Both the position numbers and the translations under genes were made by a program. This document shows, piece after piece, positions 45,913 to 53,074 of a DNA stretch of 64,000 nt. Below the pieces are notes generated by a model. That model was given only the letters and a program-made list of their open reading frames with translations. It did no database searches and had not been told where the DNA came from. Origin of the DNA: Deinococcus depolymerans (GTDB taxonomy: Bacteria > Deinococcota > Deinococci > Deinococcales > Deinococcaceae); NCBI RefSeq assembly GCF_039522025.1, contig NZ_BAAADB010000031.1, positions 62,001 through 126,000 on the forward strand. The letters run 5' to 3'. The first letter of the stretch is position 1. Each line of letters starts with the position of its first letter.

Positions 45913-46946
45913 GCCAGCTCCGGGGGCACGGGCACGGGGCGGCGTTCGCCCGTCACGGGGTCCAGGTGCAGTTCGTAGCGGCTGCGGGTCGGGCCGCGCC
46001 GGAAGCCCAACGCGCGGTTCATGCCCAGCATCGCCTTGTTCGGCGGGTCGTTGAACGTGCGGATCTCGCCGCCCCCGGCGGCGGCCAGGGCGCGCATCGC
46101 GGCGACCTTCAGGGCCTTCGCCACGCCGCGCCCGCGGTCCTCGCGGCGCACGCCGGTCATGCCGATCACGTAGAAGCCCGCCGGGTTGCTCATCAGGGTG
46201 CTGTACCCCACGTACGGGCCGGTTTCCGGGTCGTTCACGTCGGGGCGGACCGCCACGAAGGACAGCTCTTGACTGAAGGTCGGGTCGTCCAGTTCCTGCT
46301 TCACCCACGCCTCGAAGGGCCGCCGGGTGAGGGTCTGCCCCATCGGCACGTCCTGAAAGAGGCGCCAGTCGAGTTCCCACAGGCGACGGTTCCGGTCCGC
46401 GTCCCCGGCGAGGTCCGCGACGGACCGCAGCTGCACGCCGTCCGCCGCCACGGCCGTCATCAGGTTGTCGAAGGCGCCCAGGTCGGCGTCGGCCGTGTGC
46501 AGGCGGGACTCATAGCGGTCCCAGGTGCGCACGTAGCCCCGCGCGGCCAGGAACGCCCGGCCCGGCGCGTCGCGGTCCTGGTCGCTGAGCATCGTGCGGA
46601 TGTCCTGCGCGCCCCGCTCCCGCAACCGCGCCATCAGTGCGTCGTACAGCGCCGTCCCGATCCCCTGCCCGCGCGCGTCCGGGTGGACGGTCACCCCTCC
46701 GAAGTACCGCCACTCCTCGAACGCGAAATCGTCGTGCCCGACGTTCCCGACGCCCACGATCCGCCCGTCCTGTTCGGCCACCAGTTCGTATCGGTACAGC
46801 GCCGGGTCGTGCGCCTCGTCCCAGGTGGCCAGCAGCTCCGCCGTGACCGGCCAGTCGGGATCGGCGGCGCTCAGCAGCGCCGCGATCCGGGCGAAATCGT
46901 CGGGTTTGCGCGGTTCGCGCAGCGTGAAGGTGGGCAGGTCGGTCAT
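45909..46946 (-). CDS. Two-domain GNAT acetyltransferase
   Basis: 345 residues, first gene of the three-gene GNAT unit. Domain 1 shows HPDARGQGIGTALYDALM, domain 2 RREDRGRGVAKALKVAAMR and NKAMLGMNRALGF. CATGAT six bases upstream may be the -10. The C-terminus adds a short Pro-rich end. Such double-GNAT proteins can acetylate antibiotics or metabolites; specificity cannot be read. Confidence 0.88.
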   Translation of the reverse strand: MTDLPTFTLREPRKPDDFARIAALLSAADPDWPVTAELLATWDEAHDPALYRYELVAEQDGRIVGVGNVGHDDFAFEEWRYFGGVTVHPDARGQGIGTALYDALMARLRERGAQDIRTMLSDQDRDAPGRAFLAARGYVRTWDRYESRLHTADADLGAFDNLMTAVAADGVQLRSVADLAGDADRNRRLWELDWRLFQDVPMGQTLTRRPFEAWVKQELDDPTFSQELSFVAVRPDVNDPETGPYVGYSTLMSNPAGFYVIGMTGVRREDRGRGVAKALKVAAMRALAAAGGGEIRTFNDPPNKAMLGMNRALGFRRGPTRSRYELHLDPVTGERRPVPVPPELA

Positions 46947-47023
46947 GCGCCCATCATGCGGGCCGCCCGGTCAGGGCCGCATCCGCCAGCACGCCTACGC
47001 CGGCCCCGCCACCGAAGTCGCCG

Positions 47024-47425
47024 CTACCGGGGCCGTTTGAAGAAGCACTTGCTGCTGACGTGGTACGCGCTGCCCGCCACATTCTCATAGGGCACGCAGT
47101 CCACGAGTTCCCACCCGGCGCGGCCCAGCGCGTCGAAGGTCAGCAGAAGGTCCCAGCTGACCTGCACCGGCTGACCGATCACCCCGGTCACGAAGGCGTT
47201 CAGGGCCTTCAGGTCCGGGGTCAGGGGGCGCCGCTCCTCGAAGGTGCGGGTCAGGGTGGGGGTCATCCAGCGCAGCAGCGCCCGCGTCGGCGGGACCTCC
47301 CGCTCACGCGGAGAGGCGGGGTACTCGGTCAGGACGTACAGCCGGGCGTACGTCCACCCAGGCGTGGAGGCGGAGGCAAGAGCAGACAGGGTCAGCAGGG
47401 CCAGAGCGAGCAGGGCGCGGCGCAT
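47024..47425 (-). CDS. Exported hypothetical protein
   Basis: 133 residues. TACGCT six bases before the ATG gives a leaderless start. A classical Sec signal peptide (about residues 1-20, RRALLALALLTLSALASA) precedes a small domain with two Cys residues (VDCVPY, SKCFF) near the C-terminus. Not recognised; presumably periplasmic. Divergent from the PIG-L deacetylase locus. Confidence 0.68.
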   Translation of the reverse strand: MRRALLALALLTLSALASASTPGWTYARLYVLTEYPASPREREVPPTRALLRWMTPTLTRTFEERRPLTPDLKALNAFVTGVIGQPVQVSWDLLLTFDALGRAGWELVDCVPYENVAGSAYHVSSKCFFKRPR

Positions 47426-47475
47426 GCAGGCAGCGTATCCGGCGCGTGCCCCGCGCGGTGACGCCTGCACGGGCC

Positions 47476-47500
47476 TATGCTGGGCGGATGAGCAAGGGAC
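47476..47500 (+). promoter_or_regulatory. Original leaderless promoter and start of the PIG-L deacetylase gene
   Basis: TATGCT (47476-47481), six bases, then ATG (47488). The first codons (ATGAGCAAGGGAC) run straight into the repeat copy. Removing the repeat and one TGA restores a frame reading MSKGLKLLLIVPHPDDE. Confidence 0.7.
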
Positions 47501-47640
47501 TGAACAGGACTCCGGTTGAATGGCTGGTCCAGGCCATTCAACCCGAGCGGATGCGAGTGGGAGAAGAGCGGGCTCCGGGCGCGGAGTGGGCAGATCGGCG
47601 TCCTTCCGATCTGTCAACGCAGCAGACGGAGTCCGCGTGA
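47488..47640 (+). CDS. Short ORF made by repeat insertion, running through the repeat
   Basis: 50 residues, MSKGLNRTPVEWLVQAIQ to the end, of which all but the first five codons come from the repeat. It uses the original leaderless promoter. It ends at TGA 47638-47640, overlapping the GTG of the deacetylase body by GTGA, so it may act as a leader ORF that couples translation. The peptide itself has no recognisable features. Confidence 0.45.
   Translation: MSKGLNRTPVEWLVQAIQPERMRVGEERAPGAEWADRRPSDLSTQQTESA
47501..47640 (+). repeat. MITE-like repeat copy inside the start of the PIG-L gene, TGA/TGA flanks
   Basis: A 134-bp core between TGA 47501-47503 and TGA 47638-47640. Stem 1 is TTGAATGGC/GCCATTCAA and stem 2 CAGATCGG/CCGATCTG, both perfect. 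The right end has drifted (GTCCGCGTGA instead of GTCCGTATGA), which turns the usual ATG at that place into GTG. 137 bases inserted, so the original frame is broken. Confidence 0.88.
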
Positions 47641-48302
47641 AACTGCTGCTGATCGTGCCGCACCCGGACGACGAGGTGTACGGCGCGTCGGGAACGCTGA
47701 TGGGCCACCTGGAGGCCGGGGAGGCCTGCGGGCTGGTGACCCTGACGCGCGGCGAGGCGGGCCGCACGCTGGGGCTGTGCGACACGCCGGAGGAACTGGC
47801 GCGGATGCGCGAGGTGGAACTCGCCGCGTGCCTGGGCGTGATCGGCCTGACCACGCCGGAGGCGGTGGCGGGCGGGAGTGTCTTCGAGCATCACCGCTTC
47901 CCGGACAAGTACCTCAAGGACGGGCCGCTGGAGGCGCTGGTGGAAGTGGCGAGCGAGGCCATGACCCGCCTGCGGCCTGAGGTGGTCCTGACCTTCCCGC
48001 CGAACGGCAGCAACGGGCACCCGGACCACGTGACCACGCACCGCGCCGTGAAGGCCGCGTGGGACGCCCTGCCGGACGGCGAGCGGCCCCGCCTGTGGTA
48101 CTACGCGTCAGACGTGCCGCCGGAGAACGAGGCGCTGCGGGCCGAGTGGCTCCCGCCGAACGTGCGCCACGACGTGACGCGCTTCGTCGTGCGCAAGTTG
48201 CAGGCGATCGCGTGTCACCGCACGCAGGCGCTGAGTACCGTGGATTTCATCCGCAAGTACCCGCAGCGCGTGACCGAGGAGACCTTCCACGAGGTGAGGT
48301 GA
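47637..48302 (+). CDS. PIG-L family N-acetylglucosamine deacetylase (BshB-like)
   Basis: 221 residues from GTG 47637. The zinc site is VPHPDDE at residues 6-12, and HPDHVTTH at about 130, both diagnostic of LmbE/PIG-L deacetylases; BshB in bacillithiol synthesis and MshB in mycothiol synthesis belong here. A bacillithiol role fits Deinococcus but is not proven. The start lies at the end of a repeat copy; GGAG in the repeat end, five bases upstream, can serve as SD. The stop TGA is the left flank of the next repeat copy. Confidence 0.85.
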   Translation: MKLLLIVPHPDDEVYGASGTLMGHLEAGEACGLVTLTRGEAGRTLGLCDTPEELARMREVELAACLGVIGLTTPEAVAGGSVFEHHRFPDKYLKDGPLEALVEVASEAMTRLRPEVVLTFPPNGSNGHPDHVTTHRAVKAAWDALPDGERPRLWYYASDVPPENEALRAEWLPPNVRHDVTRFVVRKLQAIACHRTQALSTVDFIRKYPQRVTEETFHEVR

Positions 48303-48439
48303 TACGGACTCCGATTGAATGGGCTGCAAAGCCCGCTGGGTCCGAGCGAAGCGAGTGGGAGAGGGGCGGGTTCCGGACGTGGAGCCGGCAATCCGGTGAA
48401 GTTCCGGATTGTCGGCGAAACAAACGGCAGTCCGTATGA
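48300..48439 (+). repeat. MITE-like repeat copy, TGA/TGA flanks
   Basis: A 134-bp core between TGA 48300-48302 (PIG-L stop) and TGA 48437-48439. Stem 2 CAATCCGG/CCGGATTG. Nearly identical to the copy after pnp. Confidence 0.9.
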
Positions 48440-48548
48440 CACCCCGACGGAATGGTTAGCCCAGACCGTTCCACCCGGGCGGACTCGTAGAGCTGCGGAG
48501 CAGAGCAGGAAGCGGGAACGGCCTCCCGCGTACCGCTTCCCCCGTCCT
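48440..48548 (+). repeat. Decayed repeat-derived sequence
   Basis: GGAATGGTT...ACCGTTCCA.CC.GGCGGACTCG.AGAGC matches the divergent form seen at 49047 and in the second part of 5193-5438. No ends are left. The rest of the gap to 48721 shows nothing I can name. Confidence 0.4.
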
Positions 48549-48721
48549 GCGCCCCTACAGCCGTTGCGCTGAAGACTGCAGCTGTATGGCCGGGCGGACC
48601 TGTCAGGCTCCGCGGGAGAGCGAGTGAATGTGGACGGTCAGGACGGACTGCAACAGCCGCGAAGCCCAGAACGGAGGCATCGGACGTCTGTTGTTCCGAT
48701 GCCATCATTCGCAGAACGGCT

Positions 48722-49018
48722 CTATTCCCAGTCGCTGACGGGAATGAAGTCCACGTTCTCGCCGTCGGTGGCGGTGACGCGGTAACTGCGGTCGAAGCGC
48801 ACGACGAGTTCGCCCCGGTCGAGGTGCCGGGGGCTGACGACGGGTTTGCGGAACAGGTACGTGCCGTCGTCGTCGATGCCGATGTGGGCGCCCTTGGTGA
48901 AGCGGAACTCGACGGTCTCGGCGTGCGGGCGGGTGCGGACCCGGACGCGGAACGTCTGCGGGTCGTCCTGTTTCACGTACGGGTTCGCGGGGGGTTTCTT
49001 GCCGAACAGGTTGAACAT
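48722..49018 (-). CDS. Hypothetical protein
   Basis: 98 residues. TATGCT lies nine bases before the ATG. The N-terminus NLFGKKPPANPYVK is basic, then a beta-rich domain follows (FRVRVRTRPHAETVEFRF, GTYLFRKPVV, GELVVRFDRSYRV). No Cys, no membrane segment. Not recognised, but its amino acid composition is that of a real folded protein. Confidence 0.6.
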   Translation of the reverse strand: MFNLFGKKPPANPYVKQDDPQTFRVRVRTRPHAETVEFRFTKGAHIGIDDDGTYLFRKPVVSPRHLDRGELVVRFDRSYRVTATDGENVDFIPVSDWE

Positions 49019-49046
49019 CTGACCCGCAGCATATCGGGTGCGGGGG

Positions 49047-49165
49047 CATTCGGACTGCGATTGAAGGGGAGGGGTTCCATCCGGGCGGACTCGCAGAGCG
49101 GAAGCGGAACGGACTGCCGGGCGTGTGGCAGCGGCGCCAGGCGCTTGATCCGGGCGTCCGTATGA
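49047..49165 (+). repeat. Decayed MITE-like repeat copy
   Basis: Starts ATTCGGACTGCGATTGAA and ends GCGTCCGTATGA (TGA 49163-49165). The middle is shortened and divergent. It lies directly upstream of the GGDEF-EAL promoter. Confidence 0.6.
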
Positions 49166-49186
49166 AAACTGTGTGGAACCGGTTCA

Positions 49187-49198
49187 TACACTGCTCCC
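49187..49198 (+). promoter_or_regulatory. Leaderless promoter of the GGDEF-EAL gene
   Basis: TACACT (49187-49192) is six bases from the ATG at 49199. The end of the decayed repeat copy is at -35 distance, so the insertion may have altered this promoter's upstream half. Confidence 0.55.
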
Positions 49199-51121
49199 AT
49201 GCGTCGCACCGATCTCTCCCCCGTCGCGCCGCTGCCGGAAGCGTGGCGGCAATCCATGCTGCTGGTCCTGCCGGCCCTCGTGCTGTTCACCGGGCTGCTG
49301 CAGGTGTTCTCCCGTCACGACGCCTGGGACCGGACCTACGACCTGCCGCTGAACCTGATCCTGCTGGCCCTGCTGACCGGCATCTGGCTGGGCACGGCGC
49401 GCCGCTGGACGAGTCAGACCACGCTGGCACTGGCACTGCTGCTCAGCTGCGCCGCGTTCCTGACCGTGAAACTGGCCCTGCTCGCCTGGGTGGTTCACGA
49501 TCCGGCCGTGCTGGTCTGCGAACTGCTCGAGACCATGGTGTGGCTTCCAACCCTGTTCCTGTGGCGACTGGTGGCGGACACCCCCCGCTCCATGATCCAC
49601 ACCCTGAACGCCCTGCTCGGCAGCGTGGTGTGCCTGAGCATGGTGATTCTGGCCGCGCCGCTGCTGCGCGGCGAGACGCTGCAGCCCGACGTGATCCGGG
49701 CGCTGCTGCACCTGAACCTCTCCGCGGCCGTGACACTTCACCTGACGTCACTGTTCATGCGGCGGCACGAGGACCTGGGGCAGCGGCGCGGCGAGCAGAA
49801 CGCCCTGCGCACCCTGACCGGCACGGACCTGCTGACCGGCCTGCCGGGCCGCACGCGCCTGCAGGAAGACCTGCGGCTCATGACGCAGCCCGGCGCGGGA
49901 CCGTTCGCGCTGCTGCACGTGGACGTGGACGGCTTCAAGATCGTGAACGCCACGCTGGGCCACCCGGCGGGCGACACGCTGCTGCGCGTACTGAGCCGCG
50001 AACTCGAACGGCTCAGCGGACCGCAGGCGCAGGTGTACCGCCTGAGCGGCGACGAGTTCGTGGTGCTGCTGCCCGGCGTGACGCCCGAACAGGCCGACTG
50101 GATCGGCCAGGTCCTGCTGCACGAGGCGGCCATCGAACCGAGCGCACAGGTGGGTGTGGAAACCACCCTGAGTATCGGCCTGACCCTGTACCCGCATGAT
50201 TCCAGCGACCCGGACGAACTGCTGCGGCATGCCGACAGCGCCCTGTTCGCCGTGAAACGCGCCGGACGCCGCCGCCTGCGCCGCTACCATCCCGAGCAGG
50301 ACGCCCTGACCGAACGCGCGCAGCTGCTGGCGCGGGAACTGGGCGGCGCGCTGTCCCGGCAGGAACTCACGCTGGTGTTCCAGCCGGTCTACCGCCTGTC
50401 GGACCACCGGATCGTGAAGGCCGAGGCGCTGCTCCGCTGGACGCACCCCAGCCTGGGCCGCGTATCGCCAGCCGAGTTCATTCCGGTGGCGGAACGCAGC
50501 GGCCTGATCACCCCGATCGGCACCTGGGTCCTGAACGAGGCGTGCCGCGCCGCGCTGGCCTGGCCGGACCTGACCATCAGCGTGAACGTCAGCGCCGTGC
50601 AACTGTTGCAGTTCGAGTTCCGCGCCACGGTGCAGGCCGCCCTGACCCGCAGCGGCCTGCCGCCGGTCCGCCTGGAACTGGAACTGACGGAAACGGCGGT
50701 CCTGTACGAGGACACCCGCACTGCCCGCGCGCTGCACGAACTGCGCGAGATGGGTGTGAAGATCAGCATCGACGACTTCGGGTCCGGGTACTCGAACCTG
50801 ATGCGGCTGCGGACCCTGCCGATCACCGGGGTCAAACTCGACCGGTCCATCACCGCCGACCTGACCGACCCGGCGGCCGCGCAGTTCGCGCAGGCCCTCA
50901 CGCTGGCCGTGGCGGGCATCGCCCGGAACCTGGGCGCGGACGTGACCGCCGAGGGCATCGAGACGCCCGCGCACCTCCAGGCGGTCCGGCAGCTGCGCTG
51001 TCAGCTGGGCCAGGGGTACGGACTGGCCCTGCCCATGCCCGCCGCGGACCTCACGGAACGCCTGACGCGCCCCATCACCTCCCCCGAGGGGTGGCCGGAC
51101 CCGGCCCGCCTGATTCACTGA
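49199..51121 (+). CDS. Membrane GGDEF-EAL protein (cyclic di-GMP turnover)
   Basis: 640 residues. Six or so N-terminal helices (about residues 18-185) form a membrane sensor of unknown ligand. The GGDEF domain (about 205-365) has SGDEF at the active site, a variant, and no RxxD inhibitory site before it. The EAL domain (about 375-630) keeps EALLRW, NVSAVQL, ELTETAVL, IDDFGSGYSNL and AEGIET, so phosphodiesterase activity is likely; cyclase activity is less certain. Leaderless start. The stop codon is the left flank of a partial repeat copy. Confidence 0.9.
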   Translation: MRRTDLSPVAPLPEAWRQSMLLVLPALVLFTGLLQVFSRHDAWDRTYDLPLNLILLALLTGIWLGTARRWTSQTTLALALLLSCAAFLTVKLALLAWVVHDPAVLVCELLETMVWLPTLFLWRLVADTPRSMIHTLNALLGSVVCLSMVILAAPLLRGETLQPDVIRALLHLNLSAAVTLHLTSLFMRRHEDLGQRRGEQNALRTLTGTDLLTGLPGRTRLQEDLRLMTQPGAGPFALLHVDVDGFKIVNATLGHPAGDTLLRVLSRELERLSGPQAQVYRLSGDEFVVLLPGVTPEQADWIGQVLLHEAAIEPSAQVGVETTLSIGLTLYPHDSSDPDELLRHADSALFAVKRAGRRRLRRYHPEQDALTERAQLLARELGGALSRQELTLVFQPVYRLSDHRIVKAEALLRWTHPSLGRVSPAEFIPVAERSGLITPIGTWVLNEACRAALAWPDLTISVNVSAVQLLQFEFRATVQAALTRSGLPPVRLELELTETAVLYEDTRTARALHELREMGVKISIDDFGSGYSNLMRLRTLPITGVKLDRSITADLTDPAAAQFAQALTLAVAGIARNLGADVTAEGIETPAHLQAVRQLRCQLGQGYGLALPMPAADLTERLTRPITSPEGWPDPARLIH

Positions 51122-51200
51122 TCCCGGTGCCGATCGCACGGACCGCGGTCCGCCTTCGGAGCAAAGGGGATTGTCAGCGAAACAAACGGAGTCCATATGA
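51119..51200 (+). repeat. Internally deleted MITE-like repeat copy, TGA/TGA flanks
   Basis: About 76 bp of core between TGA 51119-51121 (stop of the GGDEF-EAL gene) and TGA 51198-51200. The right end is well kept (GCGAAACAAACGGAGTCCATA); the left is diverged. It shares its right TGA with the next copy. Confidence 0.7.
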
Positions 51201-51336
51201 TACGGACTGCCGTTTGTTTCGCCAACAATCCGGAACTTCACCGGATTGCCGGCTCCACGTCCGGAACCCGCCCAGCTCCTCCTCGCTTCGCCCGGATTGA
51301 ACGGCTTTGCAAGCCATTCAATCGGAGTCCGTATCA
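51198..51336 (-). repeat. MITE-like repeat copy, TGA/TCA flanks
   Basis: A 133-bp core in minus orientation. The left TGA is shared with the deleted copy; the right TCA (51334-51336) is the stop codon of the M20 peptidase gene. Stem 2 CAATCCGG/CCGGATTG. Confidence 0.9.
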
Positions 51337-52446
51337 GACTTCGCGCAGCAGGCGGGTCAGCAGGCGCACGTGGTCGGACCAGCGGTCCAGGCGCACGTGT
51401 TCGTGTGCGGCGTGGGCGCCGTCTCCCGGTGCGCCCAGGCCGTCCAGGGTGGGGATGATCGGCGCGGTGAAATTCCCGTCGCTGCCGCCACCCACGACGG
51501 CGCTGGGCAGGTCGAAGCCCAGGTCCAGGGCGATGCCGCGCGCCTGCTCGTAGAGTGCCAGCGTCCCGGGGCTCTGCTCGAAGGGCGGGCGGTTCAGGCC
51601 GCCGACGACCTGCACGGTCACGCGCGGGTCGCGGGGCGTCCAGGCGCGCACGGCGGCGGCCACCCGTTCGGCCTCCGCGAGGGTGCTGACGCGCAGGTCG
51701 ACGTGCAGCGTGCAGTGGGCGGGAATGACGTTCACGGCGCTGCCCCCCTGGATCAGGCCGACGCTGACGGTGGTGCCCTCGGCGGGCCGGGCGAGCGCCT
51801 GAAGGTCCAGGATGGCCTGCGCGGCGGCCGTGATGGCACTCGCTCCCTCCTCGGGTTTGTTGCCGGCGTGGCTGGCGACGCCCGTGAAGGTCAGGCAGAA
51901 GTCGCCGGTTCCCTTGCGGCCGGTCTTCAGGGCGTGCGTGTCCGCGACGGGCGGCTCGACGACCAGCGCGACCCGCGCGGCGTGCGCGGCCTGCTCGATG
52001 TGCACGCGGCTGCTGAGACTGCCGATCTCCTCGTCCGGGGAGAGCAGCACCACGGCGCCCCCGCGCGGCCACTCGCCCCGCAGGGCGCGCAGCGCGTGGA
52101 ACAGCCCCACGATGCCGGCCTTCATGTCGTACGTGCCGGGGCCGTACAGGCGCTCGCCGTCCACGCGCAGCGGCATGGAATCCAGCGTTCCGTGCGGCCA
52201 GACAGTGTCGGCGTGCGTGAGGATCAGCACGGGTTGTTCGCTGCCCGCAGGGTGCACGCCGAAGCGGAAGACGCGGGTGCCGCCCCCCAGGGCGTGCGTC
52301 TCGGCGCCCAGGTCGCGGGCCCAGCCCTCCACCACGTCCATGACGCGCTGGATGGCGACCGGATCCCCGGATGGACTCTCGATGCTCGCCAGGGTGTGCA
52401 GGTCGGCCTGCATGGCTTTCAGGTCGGGCAGGGTGGATTCGGACAT
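51334..52446 (-). CDS. M20 family metallopeptidase (CPG2-like carboxypeptidase)
   Basis: 370 residues. TAGCAT seven bases before the ATG supports this start over one three codons upstream. Zinc ligands are visible: LTHADTVWP, YDMKAG, SPDEEIGS (general base Glu and ligand) and the C-terminal AAHEHV. The lid/dimerisation domain carries GVASHAGNKPEEG. The sequence is closest to glutamate carboxypeptidase G2-type proteins. No signal peptide. Its stop is formed by the flank of a repeat copy. Confidence 0.9.
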   Translation of the reverse strand: MSESTLPDLKAMQADLHTLASIESPSGDPVAIQRVMDVVEGWARDLGAETHALGGGTRVFRFGVHPAGSEQPVLILTHADTVWPHGTLDSMPLRVDGERLYGPGTYDMKAGIVGLFHALRALRGEWPRGGAVVLLSPDEEIGSLSSRVHIEQAAHAARVALVVEPPVADTHALKTGRKGTGDFCLTFTGVASHAGNKPEEGASAITAAAQAILDLQALARPAEGTTVSVGLIQGGSAVNVIPAHCTLHVDLRVSTLAEAERVAAAVRAWTPRDPRVTVQVVGGLNRPPFEQSPGTLALYEQARGIALDLGFDLPSAVVGGGSDGNFTAPIIPTLDGLGAPGDGAHAAHEHVRLDRWSDHVRLLTRLLREV

Positions 52447-52507
52447 GCCGCCCATGCTACGCCCGGGGCGGCCCGTTCCGGGCTGCGGTGCCCCACCGGC
52501 GCGGCTC

Positions 52508-52551
52508 CCCCCTGTCCGTGGCGGCGCCTGTCAGCGCCGGTCAGGGGGGGG
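52508..52551 (-). other. Inverted repeat between M20 peptidase and a small gene
   Basis: CCCCCCTG pairs with CAGGGGGG, with an inner GGCGC/GCGCC. It lies downstream of the 63-residue ORF on the minus strand, so it could terminate it. Confidence 0.45.
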
Positions 52552-52561
52552 CAGGTGCGCT

Positions 52562-52753
52562 TCAGCTGAGCAGGGCGACTTCGCGGGCGTCCACTTTCAG
52601 GCGGGCGCTGCCCTTGAGGTACAGGTCGTGGAGCGCCTGCTTGCCGAACAGCCGGGCGAGGCGGGTGGCGGTCATCTCGACGGTGCGACCGGCGAATTTC
52701 AGGCGAACGATGTCAAAGGTTCCGGGAACCCAGGTGCAGGACAGCTCTTGCAT
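52562..52753 (-). CDS. Small hypothetical protein
   Basis: 63 residues with a strong SD (GGAGG) seven bases upstream of the ATG. Sequence QELSCTWVPGTFDIVRLKFAGRTVEMTATRL looks like a small beta-alpha domain; one Cys. No family recognised. The 321 bases that follow up to the S9 peptidase (52754-53074) hold no gene I can support. Confidence 0.55.
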   Translation of the reverse strand: MQELSCTWVPGTFDIVRLKFAGRTVEMTATRLARLFGKQALHDLYLKGSARLKVDAREVALLS

Positions 52754-53074
52754 GGCAGACCTCCAGAAGGAAGAGTAAGACGGAGCAGTCGTCCGGGGAC
52801 GCCGCAGGAGAAAAGGGTCAGGTCCGGCTCGATCAAGAAACGGGTCGGGAGATGGAGTTGGCCGTCAGAGAGCAGCGGTGCCGGTGCCCCGGCACGGGTC
52901 TGCTTTCTGGCCTGTTGGGCCGGTACGATCAGAGTAGCCGGAGCATGTATAGGAATGGGAAGGAAAGACACCCTCTGCATTGAGGAAGCCATCATGATTC
53001 CGGCCGTTCCTTCCCGGTGGACAGCCGGCAGGCATCGTCCCCCGGCGGGGCCCGCATGTGCTTGACTGAGGGGC

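Noticed and set aside
52754..53074. Gene in the gap before the S9 peptidase
   Set aside because: Short frames only, without SD or TANNNT box at a suitable distance.
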